64,000 nucleotides of DNA, taken from Pseudomonas batumici. GTDB taxonomy: Bacteria; Pseudomonadota; Gammaproteobacteria; Pseudomonadales; Pseudomonadaceae. The notes beneath the pieces were generated by a model, which ran no database searches, was not told the DNA's origin, and worked only from the letters and a program-made list of their open reading frames with translations. Positions 24,753 through 33,627 of the stretch are shown here, piece after piece. How positions within the stretch are numbered: position 1 is the first letter of the stretch; each line of letters begins with the position of its first letter. Position numbers and translations under genes: made by a program. The stretch lies in assembly GCF_000820515.1 (NCBI RefSeq), contig NZ_JXDG01000045.1, forward strand, positions 92,521-156,520, in the 5' to 3' direction.

Positions 24753-27164
24753 TCAGTCGCGCGACGGCCCGGGGGCGATGACTTCGCGCGAACCGTTGGT
24801 GTTCATGGCGGTCACGACCCCGGCCATTTCCATGGCTTCGATCATGCGGGCGGCCCGGTTGTAGCCGATCTTCAGCTTGCGTTGAACCGCGGAAATGGAG
24901 GCCCGACGGCTTTCCAGCACAAACTGCACAGCTTCGTCATACAGCGCATCGGTCTCGGCATCATCGTCACCGCCGCCGCTGCCGCCACCTTCAAAACCAC
25001 TCCCGGCCTCTTCGACACCGTTGAGGATATCGTCGTTGTATTCCGGCGCGCCGCGCAGCTTCCAGGCCTCCACCACGCGGTGGACCTCATCGTCGGAAAC
25101 GAAGGCGCCGTGGACGCGGATCGGCAGGCTGGTGCCCGGCGGCATGTAGAGCATGTCACCGTGACCGAGCAATTGCTCGGCGCCACCCTGGTCGATGATG
25201 GTCCGCGAGTCGATCTTGCTCGACACCTGGAACGCCATGCGGGTCGGGATGTTGGCCTTGATCAGGCCGGTGATCACGTCCACCGACGGCCGCTGGGTCG
25301 CGAGAATCAGGTGGATACCGGCGGCCCGGGCCTTCTGGGCGATACGGGCGATCAGTTCCTCGACCTTCTTGCCGACGATCATCATCATGTCGGCGAATTC
25401 GTCGACCACCACGACAATGGTCGGCAGCTTGGTCAGCAGCGGCGCTTCATCGTGGATGCTTTCGCGGTTGTACAGCGGGTCGGTCAGTGGCGTGCCGGCG
25501 TCCTGGGCTTCCTTGACCTTGTGGTTGAAGCCCGACAGGTTACGCACGCCCATCTTGGCCATCAGCTTGTAGCGCCGCTCCATCTCGGCCACGCTCCAGC
25601 GCAAGGCGTTGGCGGCGTCCTTCATGTCGGTGACCACCGGGCAGAGCAGGTGCGGAATGCCTTCGTAGATCGACAATTCGAGCATTTTCGGGTCGATCAT
25701 GATCAGCTTGGCGTCTTCCGGGCCGGACTTGAACAGGATCGACAGGATCATCGCGTTCACCCCCACCGACTTACCGGAACCGGTGGTACCGGCCACCAGC
25801 AGGTGCGGCATCTTCGCAAGGTCGGTGATGACCGGCTTGCCGCCGATATCGTGGCCCAGGGCCAGGGTGACCGGGGACTTGGCGTCATCGTACTCCGGAG
25901 TCGAAAGCACCTCGGAGAAACGCACGATCTGGCGGTCCTCGTTGGGGATCTCGATCCCCACGGTGGTCTTGCCGGGAATGACTTCCACCACCCGCACGCT
26001 GGTTACGGCCAGCGAGCGCGCCAGGTCCTTGGCCAGGTTGGCGATCCGGCTGACCTTGACCCCCGCCGCCGGTTGAATCTCGTAGCGGGTGATCACGGGA
26101 CCCGGGTGAATGGAATCCACCGAGACCTCGACGCCGAACTCCTTGAGCTTGATTTCCAGCAGGTGGCCGACGGCCGCCAGGGATTCCGGCGAGTAGTTGA
26201 GCTGCTTCTTTTCCGCGGGATCGAGGATCGAAATCGGCGGCAAGGTACCTTCCACCGCGCTGTCGATGAACAACGGCGCCTGTTTCTCCTTCTCCACGCG
26301 CTTGCTCGGCTGCGGCGGCTTCACCGGTGCCGGGGCGATCACCGGCGGCACCTGCTTCTCGCGCTCGGACATGTGCTTGCTCAGGGCCTGCTCGCGCTCG
26401 ATCAGGCGCTCCTTGACCTTGGCCTGCTCGCGCTTGTCCGGCACCGCCGGGGCCACCACCTCGTGGACGCGGTCGTCGACCTCACGCAGTTGCGCCACCA
26501 GTTGCTTGCGCTCGACCCGGGCCGACCACCAGCGGTTCAGCGCGCCCTGGAACAGTTCGAACAGGTCCAGGGTGATCTTGCCGGTGACGTCCATGACCTT
26601 GAACCAGGACAGGTCGGTGAACACCGTCAGGCCGAACAGGAACAAGGCGATGAACAGCAGCGTGCTGCCCTGGATGTTCAGGGCGTTCTTCGCCAGGTTG
26701 CCGAGGCTCTCGCCCAGGGCACCGCCGGCACCCGCCGGCAAGCCGATGGGCGAATGGAAATGGATATGGGCCAGCGCGGCCCCGGACAGCACCAGGAACA
26801 CCAGGCCGATCAGGCGCCAGGAAAACAGCCAGCCGCTCCACTGCCAGGGCTCGTGGCGCTGGCGGAAGATCTGGTAGGTCTTGATCGCCAGCAGCAAGGG
26901 AAACACATAGGCGAAATACCCCAGCACCATGAACAGGATATCGGCGCTGTAGGAGCCGGCGGGACCGCCGAAATTCTGCACATCATCGATCTTGCTGTTG
27001 TGGCTCCAGCCCGGATCGTCCTTGCCATAGGTGAGCAAGGCCATCATCAGGAACAGGCACAACGCGCCGATAGCGATCAGCGCACCTTCCTTGAGGCGAT
27101 AATGCAGTTGCTGGCGCCAGAGCGGAACAACCGTTTTAGAGGGTGTGGCGGTGGATTTCTTCAA
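24753..27164 (-). CDS. ftsK: DNA translocase FtsK
   Basis: An 803-residue septum-located DNA pump that clears chromosome termini and activates XerCD. Four or five membrane helices lie in residues about 20-190; a short proline/charged linker (about 200-310) follows, then the RecA-like motor with Walker A VAGTTGSGKSVGVNAM and Walker B TIVVVVDEFADMM, and the winged-helix gamma domain (about 735-800, SISAVQRKLKIGYNRAARMIE) that reads KOPS. The linker is far shorter than in E. coli FtsK (1329 residues), as usual in pseudomonads. The start is TTG; an in-frame stop lies three codons upstream and no ATG is available near it. Confidence 0.95.
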   Translation of the reverse strand: MKKSTATPSKTVVPLWRQQLHYRLKEGALIAIGALCLFLMMALLTYGKDDPGWSHNSKIDDVQNFGGPAGSYSADILFMVLGYFAYVFPLLLAIKTYQIFRQRHEPWQWSGWLFSWRLIGLVFLVLSGAALAHIHFHSPIGLPAGAGGALGESLGNLAKNALNIQGSTLLFIALFLFGLTVFTDLSWFKVMDVTGKITLDLFELFQGALNRWWSARVERKQLVAQLREVDDRVHEVVAPAVPDKREQAKVKERLIEREQALSKHMSEREKQVPPVIAPAPVKPPQPSKRVEKEKQAPLFIDSAVEGTLPPISILDPAEKKQLNYSPESLAAVGHLLEIKLKEFGVEVSVDSIHPGPVITRYEIQPAAGVKVSRIANLAKDLARSLAVTSVRVVEVIPGKTTVGIEIPNEDRQIVRFSEVLSTPEYDDAKSPVTLALGHDIGGKPVITDLAKMPHLLVAGTTGSGKSVGVNAMILSILFKSGPEDAKLIMIDPKMLELSIYEGIPHLLCPVVTDMKDAANALRWSVAEMERRYKLMAKMGVRNLSGFNHKVKEAQDAGTPLTDPLYNRESIHDEAPLLTKLPTIVVVVDEFADMMMIVGKKVEELIARIAQKARAAGIHLILATQRPSVDVITGLIKANIPTRMAFQVSSKIDSRTIIDQGGAEQLLGHGDMLYMPPGTSLPIRVHGAFVSDDEVHRVVEAWKLRGAPEYNDDILNGVEEAGSGFEGGGSGGGDDDAETDALYDEAVQFVLESRRASISAVQRKLKIGYNRAARMIEAMEMAGVVTAMNTNGSREVIAPGPSRD

Positions 27165-27321
27165 AATGATTCACTGCTTCATTACATAACCGGCATTGTA
27201 CGGATTTGTCCGCCCGATGCCACGCTGTCACCGCATGGGTGTAGCATAACCGACAGCACTTTTCACGCGGTTCAATTTGAGCACGCATTCTCTTTCGTGA
27301 CAAAGGCTTATGAGGTGTTTC

Positions 27322-28272
27322 ATGAACGCAACCAAGCATTCGCGCCTGATCATCCTGGGTTCCGGCCCCGCCGGTTACAGCGCGGCGGTTTATGCCGCCC
27401 GCGCCAACCTCAAGCCTTTGGTCATTACGGGCATGCAAGCCGGCGGTCAATTGACCACCACCACTGAAGTCGACAACTGGCCCGGCGATGTCGAAGGCCT
27501 GACCGGCCCGGTGCTGATGGAACGCATGCAGAAACACGCCGAGCGTTTCGACACCGAGGTCATCTATGACCACATCCACACGGCCAAGTTGCAGCAGCGC
27601 CCGTTTGTCCTCGCGGGCGACAGCGGCGTCTATAGCTGCGACGCCCTGATCATCGCCACCGGCGCCTCGGCGCAGTACCTGGGCCTGCCCTCCGAGGACG
27701 CCTTTGCCGGCAAGGGTGTCTCGGCCTGCGCCACCTGTGACGGATTCTTCTACCGCAACCAGGTGGTGGCGGTGGTCGGCGGCGGCAATACCGCGGTCGA
27801 GGAAGCGCTGTACCTGGCCAATATCGCCAGGGAGGTGCACCTGGTGCATCGCCGGGACAAGCTGCGGGCGGAGAAGATCCTCCAGGACAAGCTCTTCGAG
27901 CGAGCCGCCAACGGCAATATCCGCCTGCACTGGAACGAAAACCTCGATGAAGTGCTGGGCGACGCCAGCGGCGTCACCGGCGCCCGCCTGCGTCACAGCG
28001 AGACCGGCGAAACCCGCGAGCTGCCGCTGACCGGCGTGTTCATCGCGATCGGCCACAAGCCCAACACCGACCTGTTCCAGGGCCAGTTGACGATGCACAA
28101 CGGCTACCTGCGGATAAAGGGCGGCAGCGAGGGCAATGCCACGGCAACGGAAATTCCCGGGGTGTTCGCCGCCGGCGATGTGGCCGACCATGTCTATCGC
28201 CAGGCCGTGACCTCCGCCGGAGCCGGCTGCATGGCGGCACTGGACGCCGAGAAATTCCTGGACGATAACTGA
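27322..28272 (+). CDS. trxB: Thioredoxin reductase
   Basis: A 316-residue FAD/NADPH flavoprotein that reduces thioredoxin. The FAD site GSGPAGYSAAVYAAR is near the N-terminus, the redox pair is C136-A-T-C139, the NADPH site is GGGNTAVEEALYLA, and GVFAAGDVAD closes the FAD domain. The start at 27322 follows GAGGTG by about 4 bases; an upstream in-frame ATG is less likely. It is divergent from ftsK and followed by a REP pair and aat. Confidence 0.96.
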   Translation: MNATKHSRLIILGSGPAGYSAAVYAARANLKPLVITGMQAGGQLTTTTEVDNWPGDVEGLTGPVLMERMQKHAERFDTEVIYDHIHTAKLQQRPFVLAGDSGVYSCDALIIATGASAQYLGLPSEDAFAGKGVSACATCDGFFYRNQVVAVVGGGNTAVEEALYLANIAREVHLVHRRDKLRAEKILQDKLFERAANGNIRLHWNENLDEVLGDASGVTGARLRHSETGETRELPLTGVFIAIGHKPNTDLFQGQLTMHNGYLRIKGGSEGNATATEIPGVFAAGDVADHVYRQAVTSAGAGCMAALDAEKFLDDN

Positions 28273-28322
28273 CTGAACGCCGACCTTGTGGGCCGACCGA
28301 ACACCGACCTTATGAGCCAATT

Positions 28323-28420
28323 GAACGCGATCCCTGTAGGAGCCGGCTTGCTGGCGATGGGGCCAGTGAGCCTTGCATCGCCTGATCGGCCGCCATCGCC
28401 AGCAAGCCGGCTCCCACAGG
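28323..28420. repeat. REP pair between trxB and aat
   Basis: Arms CTGTAGGAGCCGGCTTGCTG and its partner near 28400-28420 enclose a centre of about 35 bp. The whole 98-bp unit, including the flank GAACGCGATC, recurs in reverse complement at 37701-37797 with only a few differences. Confidence 0.93.
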
Positions 28421-28484
28421 GTTGCGCGGTGCCTGCGAGACTGTACATGACCGCCCTCCCCTCCTCTGCTCAAGCCCAAATGCC

Positions 28485-29165
28485 ATGCTGACCTGGTTAC
28501 AACGCGACTCCCTGAATTTCCCGCCCCTGGCCAAGGCCATGCGCGAACCCAATGGCCTGCTGGCCGCCGGTGGCGACCTGTCCGCCGATCGACTGATCCA
28601 GGCCTACCGCCATGGCTGCTTCCCCTGGTTCTCCGAAGGCCAGCCGATCCTCTGGTGGTCGCCGGACCCGCGCACCGTGCTGTTTCCCGACGAGCTGCAC
28701 GTGTCCCGCAGCCTGAACAAGCTGTTGCGCCAGCAACGCTACCAGGTCACCTTCGACCACGACTTCGCCGCCGTGATCCGCGCCTGCGCCGCGCCGCGCG
28801 CCTATGCCGACGGCACCTGGATCACCGAAGCCATGCAGAACGCCTATCTGCAACTGCACGAACGCGGTTTCGCCCACTCGGTGGAGGTCTGGGACAACGG
28901 GCAACTGGTGGGCGGCCTCTACGGCCTGGCAATGGGCCAGCTATTTTTCGGCGAATCCATGTTCAGCCGCGCCGACAACGCCTCGAAATTCGGCTTCGCC
29001 ACCCTGGTCCGGCACCTCGAGGCAGCAGGCTTCGTCCTGATCGACTGCCAGATGCCCACCGACCACCTGCACAGCCTCGGTGCCCGGGCCATTCCCCGCG
29101 AGACCTTTGCCCGCTACCTGAGCGAGCACCTGGACCAGCCCAACAGCGCCACCTGGATGCCCTGA
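28485..29165 (+). CDS. aat: Leucyl/phenylalanyl-tRNA-protein transferase
   Basis: A 226-residue GNAT-fold enzyme that adds Leu or Phe to N-terminal Arg/Lys, creating N-degrons for ClpS-ClpAP. Family segments include GLLAAGGDLSADRLIQAY, GCFPWFSEGQPILWWSPDPR, VEVWDNGQLVGGLYGLAMGQ and FFGESMFSRADNASK. The start at 28485 (MLTWLQRDS) matches the family. The adaptor clpS and unfoldase clpA lie 2-4 kb away, so the whole pathway is clustered. Confidence 0.96.
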   Translation: MLTWLQRDSLNFPPLAKAMREPNGLLAAGGDLSADRLIQAYRHGCFPWFSEGQPILWWSPDPRTVLFPDELHVSRSLNKLLRQQRYQVTFDHDFAAVIRACAAPRAYADGTWITEAMQNAYLQLHERGFAHSVEVWDNGQLVGGLYGLAMGQLFFGESMFSRADNASKFGFATLVRHLEAAGFVLIDCQMPTDHLHSLGARAIPRETFARYLSEHLDQPNSATWMP

Positions 29166-29267
29166 CCTACCACGATCAGGTAACCTTCACACAGTGCGTA
29201 GGCGTCTTTTCCCAGGCTGGCTTACACTTGATTCAATGCAATTGAAAGCTTATTCCGAGGGTCGATC

Positions 29268-29975
29268 ATGACCGAGCTGGCGCGTTTGAAGTTTTATGCC
29301 ACTCAACCCCACTCTTGCAGTTATCTGCCCGAAGAGCAGGCCACCACGCTGTTCCTCGACCCTAGCCAGCCCATGGATGTGCATGTCTATGCAGACCTGT
29401 CGGAAATGGGCTTTCGTCGTAGCGGCGACCACCTGTACCGGCCACACTGCCAGAACTGCAACGCCTGCGTGCCGGCGCGCATCCCCGTGACGCAGTTCCT
29501 GCCCGATCGCCAGCAGAAACGCATCCTCAAGCGCAACGCCGACCTCAAGGTCAAGCCCGTCAAACCGGGGTTCAGCGAGGAATACTTCGACCTGTACCGG
29601 CGCTATATCGAACAACGTCACGCCGATGGCGACATGTTCCCGCCCAGTCGCGACCAGTTCTCCACTTTTCTGGTCCGCGACCTGCCGTTCTCCCGCTTCT
29701 ATGAATTCCGCCTGGAGGGGCGCCTGGTGGCCGTGGCGGTCACCGACCTGCTGCCCAACGGCCTGTCGGCGGTCTACACCTTCTACGAACCCCAGGAGGA
29801 GCGTCGCAGCCTGGGACGCTATGCGATCCTCTGGCAGATCGGCGAAGCGCACCGACTGGGCCTGGAAGCGGTCTACCTCGGCTACTGGATCAAGAACTGC
29901 AAGAAGATGAACTACAAGACCCAGTACCGACCGATCGAGCTACTGATCAATCAACGCTGGGTCACCCTCAGCTAG
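29268..29975 (+). CDS. bpt: Aspartate/glutamate leucyltransferase
   Basis: A 235-residue member of the arginyl-transferase (ATE) superfamily. Bpt adds Leu to N-terminal Asp or Glu, making N-degrons. The N-terminal cysteine motif is seen in [13 protein letters not shown] and in [17 protein letters not shown]; the ATE C-domain carries [20 protein letters not shown] and [22 protein letters not shown] precedes the ATG by 6 bases. It follows aat by about 100 bp and was formerly annotated ate. Confidence 0.94.
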
Positions 29976-30018
29976 GTCAGCAGAATCGGGCCGTATTGAC
30001 GAGGCCGGTACTAACCCC

Positions 30019-30048
30019 TTGGCGTGACACCCCTTTTTCGGGCACAAT
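30019..30048 (+). promoter_or_regulatory. Possible promoter of infA
   Basis: TTGGCG (30019-30024) and CACAAT (30043-30048) are spaced by 18 bp, about 65 bp before the infA start. Each hexamer has moderate similarity to the sigma-70 consensus. Confidence 0.35.
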
Positions 30049-30112
30049 GCACGCCGCTTTTGCCTGGCGCAGTTGCACCGGGCCATTCACTGGACACCGA
30101 GGGCTTTACTGC

Positions 30113-30331
30113 ATGTCGAAAGAAGACAGCTTCGAAATGGAAGGCACTGTCGTCGACACCCTGCCAAACACCATGTTTCGCGTGGAATTGGAAAATGGGC
30201 ACGTCGTAACCGCGCATATCTCCGGAAAGATGCGCAAGAACTACATTCGTATTCTCACCGGTGACAAAGTGCGCGTCGAGCTGACGCCCTACGACTTGAG
30301 CAAAGGGCGCATCACCTACCGCGCTCGCTAA
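30113..30331 (+). CDS. infA: Translation initiation factor IF-1
   Basis: A 72-residue OB-fold protein that binds the ribosomal A site during initiation. It begins [19 protein letters not shown] and ends GRITYRAR; the length is exactly that of the family. The ATG at 30113 is the conserved start; the reading frame is open further upstream but without similarity. It is followed at once by a strong hairpin shared with the convergent clpA gene. Confidence 0.98.
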
Positions 30332-30343
30332 GCAAGTCGATAC

Positions 30344-30373
30344 AAAAACGCCCGGCATTGCCGGGCGTTTTTG
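30344..30373. terminator. Bidirectional terminator between infA and clpA
   Basis: AAAAACGCCCGGCA, loop TT, TGCCGGGCGTTTTT: a long perfect hairpin with A and T tracts on both sides, able to stop transcription from both convergent genes. Confidence 0.94.
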
Positions 30374-30387
30374 TTTGCAGCCTCGAA

Positions 30388-32658
30388 TCAGGCCATTTCA
30401 GCCGTGGTTTCGAACTCGAAGGTCAACTCGCCATCCTTGATGTCGATGTGCACCACACCGCCATGGTCGGACAACTCGCCGAACAGGATCTCCTCGGCCA
30501 ACGGCCGCTTGATCTTGTCCTGGATCAGACGCGCCATTGGGCGTGCGCCCATCGCCGCGTCGTAACCGCCTTCCGCCAGCCAGCTGCGCGCCGCATCGGT
30601 GACTTCCAGCTGCACACGCTTGTCTTCCAACTGCGCCTGGAGCTCGGTAAGGAACTTGTCCACCACGCTCTTGATGACCTCATGACTGAGGCGACCAAAC
30701 TGGATAATGGTGTCCAGACGGTTGCGGAACTCCGGCGTGAAGCTCTTCTTGACCACTTCCATCGCATCGGAAGAGTGATCCTGGTGCGTGAAACCGATGG
30801 ATGCACGCGCCGCGGTCTCGGCACCGGCGTTGGTGGTCATGATGATGATCACGTTGCGGAAATCCGCCTTGCGCCCGTTGTTGTCGGTCAGGGTCCCGTG
30901 GTCCATCACCTGCAACAGCAGGTTGAAGACTTCGGGGTGGGCCTTCTCGATTTCATCGAGCAACAGGACGCAATGCGGCTGCTTGGTGATGGCTTCGGTC
31001 AACAGGCCGCCCTGGTCGAAACCGACATAGCCCGGAGGCGCACCGATCAGACGCGAAACGGTGTGGCGCTCCATGTACTCGGACATGTCGAAACGCACCA
31101 GCTCGATGCCCATCGCCTTGGCCAACTGCCGCGCCGCCTCGGTCTTGCCGACACCGGTAGGACCGGCGAACAGGAACGAACCGACCGGTTTGTCCGGCGA
31201 CTTCAAGCCGGCACGGGACAGCTTGATGGCGGTCGACAGCGAATCGATGGCCGCATCCTGGCCGAACACGGTCAGTTTCAGGTCGCGCTCCAGGTTACGC
31301 AGCAGTTCCTTGTCGGAGCTGGTGACGTGTTTTGGCGGAATCCTGGCGATTTTCGCCACGATATCCTCGACCTGCGCCACTTCGATGCGTTTTACCCGCT
31401 TATCGATCGGTTGCAGGCGCTGATAGGCTCCCGCCTCGTCGATGACGTCGATGGCCTTGTCCGGCATGTGCCGGTCATTGATATAACGCGACGCCAGTTC
31501 GGCGGCGGCGCGCAAGGCCTCGTCGCTGTACTCGATGTTGTGATGCAGCTCGAAACGGCCCTTGAGACCCCGCAGGATGCCGATGGTGTCTTCCACCGAA
31601 GGCTCGGACACGTCGACCTTCTGGAAGCGCCGCGCCAGGGCACGGTCCTTCTCGAAGATGCCGCGGAATTCCTGGAAGGTGGTCGAACCGATGCAACGGA
31701 TATCACCCGAGGACAGCAACGGCTTGAGCAGGTTCGAGGCATCCATGACGCCGCCGGAAGCGGCACCCGCACCGATGATGGTGTGGATTTCGTCGATGAA
31801 CAGGATCGCCTGCGGACGCTTTTTCAGCTCGCCGAGCAACGCCTTGAAGCGCTTCTCGAAATCACCGCGGTATTTGGTACCGGCCAGCAACGCCCCCAGG
31901 TCGAGGGAATAGACCACGCTATTGGCCAGCAGGTCCGGCACCTGGTTGTCGACGATGCGCTTGGCCAGGCCCTCGGCGATGGCCGTCTTGCCCACGCCCG
32001 CCTCACCCACCAGCAGCGGGTTGTTCTTGCGCCGACGCGCGAGGATCTGCGCCACGCGCTCGACTTCCAGCTCACGCCCGACCAACGGATCGATACGACC
32101 CTGGCGCGCCAGTTCGTTCAGATTGCTGGCGTAAGCGTCCAGTGGATTGCCTGAAGATGAAGACTCACCGCCCTCTTCGTCCTGCATGTCTTGCTCGCCT
32201 TCGGAATGATCGCCGTGCCCGGGCACCTTGGAGATGCCATGGGCGATGTAGTTGACGACGTCGATACGTGCAACGCTTTGTTGCTTGAGCAGGAACACCG
32301 CCTGGCTTTCCTGTTCACTGAAGATCGCGACCAGCACATTGGCGCCCGTCACTTCACGCTTACCGGAACTCTGCACATGGAAGACAGCACGTTGCAGGAC
32401 CCGCTGGAAGCCCAGGGTTGGCTGGGTTTCGCGATCTTCGTCGTGGACGGGGATCAGCGGCGTGGTGGAGTCGATGAACTCCTGCAGGTCGTGCTTGAGT
32501 TTGTCGAGGTTGGCGCCACAGGCACGCAGGACGGTAGCAGCCGCCTCATTATCCAAAAGGGCCAGCAGCAGGTGCTCGACGGTCATGAATTCATGACGCT
32601 TCGAGCGAGCCTCCTTGAAGGCAAGATTGAGGGTGACTTCGAGTTCGCGGTTTAACAT
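30388..32658 (-). CDS. clpA: ATP-dependent Clp protease ATP-binding subunit ClpA
   Basis: A 756-residue Hsp100 unfoldase that feeds ClpP. The N-domain (1-145) binds ClpS; the first AAA+ module has Walker A GEAGVGKTAIAEGLA and Walker B ILFIDEIHTIIGAG; the second has GPTGVGKTEAARQLA and VLLLDEIEKAHPE. An acidic linker rich in D, E and S (about 145-165) joins the N-domain. It is directly downstream of clpS on the same strand. Together with aat and bpt it handles N-end-rule substrates. Confidence 0.97.
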   Translation of the reverse strand: MLNRELEVTLNLAFKEARSKRHEFMTVEHLLLALLDNEAAATVLRACGANLDKLKHDLQEFIDSTTPLIPVHDEDRETQPTLGFQRVLQRAVFHVQSSGKREVTGANVLVAIFSEQESQAVFLLKQQSVARIDVVNYIAHGISKVPGHGDHSEGEQDMQDEEGGESSSSGNPLDAYASNLNELARQGRIDPLVGRELEVERVAQILARRRKNNPLLVGEAGVGKTAIAEGLAKRIVDNQVPDLLANSVVYSLDLGALLAGTKYRGDFEKRFKALLGELKKRPQAILFIDEIHTIIGAGAASGGVMDASNLLKPLLSSGDIRCIGSTTFQEFRGIFEKDRALARRFQKVDVSEPSVEDTIGILRGLKGRFELHHNIEYSDEALRAAAELASRYINDRHMPDKAIDVIDEAGAYQRLQPIDKRVKRIEVAQVEDIVAKIARIPPKHVTSSDKELLRNLERDLKLTVFGQDAAIDSLSTAIKLSRAGLKSPDKPVGSFLFAGPTGVGKTEAARQLAKAMGIELVRFDMSEYMERHTVSRLIGAPPGYVGFDQGGLLTEAITKQPHCVLLLDEIEKAHPEVFNLLLQVMDHGTLTDNNGRKADFRNVIIIMTTNAGAETAARASIGFTHQDHSSDAMEVVKKSFTPEFRNRLDTIIQFGRLSHEVIKSVVDKFLTELQAQLEDKRVQLEVTDAARSWLAEGGYDAAMGARPMARLIQDKIKRPLAEEILFGELSDHGGVVHIDIKDGELTFEFETTAEMA

Positions 32659-32686
32659 AGTTCACCTCATACCCAAGTGGTCGGCA

Positions 32687-33049
32687 TTAACCGTCCTTCT
32701 CGATTTCACAGAGTAGCGGATGCTGGCTTTCCCTGGCGTACTGGTTGACCTGCATGGCCTTGGTCTCGGCGATGTCGCGGGTAAACACTCCACATACTGC
32801 CCGTCCTTCCGTGTGGACGGCCAGCATGACCTTGGTCGCCAGCTCGCGATTCAGGTTAAAAAACACCTCGAGCACTTCGACGACGAAATCCATCGGTGTG
32901 TAGTCATCGTTGAACAAAACCACCTTGTACATCGGTGGCGCCTGCAACGCGGGCTTGGATTCCTGTACAGCAATACCCGCGGAATCGTCGTCGTGGGAAT
33001 CCGGGCGATCCTGATTGAATGTTAGTCGAATCTGGCTGATTGCATGCAT
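32687..33049 (-). CDS. clpS: ATP-dependent Clp protease adaptor ClpS
   Basis: A 120-residue adaptor that recognises N-terminal Leu, Phe, Trp and Tyr and delivers the proteins to ClpA. After a disordered N-terminus the core shows MYKVVLFNDDYTPMDFVVEVL and AVHTEGRAVCGVFTRDIAE, which include the residues forming the N-degron pocket. It is 28 bp before clpA and divergent from cspD. Confidence 0.96.
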   Translation of the reverse strand: MHAISQIRLTFNQDRPDSHDDDSAGIAVQESKPALQAPPMYKVVLFNDDYTPMDFVVEVLEVFFNLNRELATKVMLAVHTEGRAVCGVFTRDIAETKAMQVNQYARESQHPLLCEIEKDG

Positions 33050-33129
33050 GGAAAGAAAGGTTCGTCAGTTGAGCAATTACAGTGATGGGGGCGTTTCGGA
33101 CAGATTTCAACACTGTCCGCCAGGCCGCC

Positions 33130-33157
33130 TTGACTATCGGCAAAACGGTGTTACAAC
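33130..33157 (+). promoter_or_regulatory. Possible promoter of cspD
   Basis: TTGACT (33130-33135) and TACAAC (33152-33157) are 16 bp apart. The predicted start would leave a leader of about 115 nt before cspD, a length common for cold-shock genes. Confidence 0.35.
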
Positions 33158-33276
33158 CAATAGAGCCCAGATTGGGTAACAAAGGTCCATACCGTCAACC
33201 GTTTTTCTGGTTCACGCAGTGAAGGATGAACTGGATGATACTCCAGTGATGGGGTCGTTTGCAGAGGGATATGAGC

Positions 33277-33552
33277 ATGCTGAGTGGTAAAGTCAAGTGG
33301 TTCAACAATGCCAAGGGCTACGGCTTCATCATTGAAGAAGGCAAGAATGAAGACCTGTTCGCCCACTACTCCGCCATCCAGATGGATGGCTATAAAACCC
33401 TTAAGGCTGGCCAGGCAGTAAGCTTTGAGATCATCCAGGGCCCCAAGGGGCTGCACGCGGTCAACATCCGGCAACTCGTGACCGCCGCAACCCCCGCCAC
33501 CAAGCCGCAGAACGCCGGGGCCCAAGCCCCCGCCGCAACGGCCAGAGCCTGA
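33277..33552 (+). CDS. cspD: Cold-shock-like protein CspD
   Basis: A 91-residue single cold-shock domain protein. RNP1 is KGYGFI in VKWFNNAKGYGFI and RNP2 is DLFAHYSAI. After the CSD there is an Ala/Pro-rich tail (about residues 70-91). In E. coli CspD is a stationary-phase DNA-binding inhibitor of replication and lies beside clpS-clpA as here. The start MLSGK at 33277 has AGAGG about 9 bases upstream; ATGs six bases or more upstream are too close to it. Confidence 0.95.
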   Translation: MLSGKVKWFNNAKGYGFIIEEGKNEDLFAHYSAIQMDGYKTLKAGQAVSFEIIQGPKGLHAVNIRQLVTAATPATKPQNAGAQAPAATARA

Positions 33553-33570
33553 AAGCACAAGCTTTCGGAC

Positions 33571-33609
33571 AAAAAACGCCCGATCCAGTCACCTGGATCG
33601 GGCGTTTTC
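33571..33609. terminator. Bidirectional terminator between cspD and icd
   Basis: AAAACGCCCGATCCAG, loop TCAC, CTGGATCGGGCGTTTT: a 16-bp perfect hairpin with A and T tracts serving the two convergent genes. Confidence 0.95.
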
Positions 33610-33627
33610 ATTGGAGCACCCGTCGCA

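Noticed and set aside
24726..27467. 913-codon plus-strand frame opposite ftsK
   Set aside because: Antisense shadow of ftsK; the composition is His/Gln/Arg/Gly-rich and lacks any family feature.
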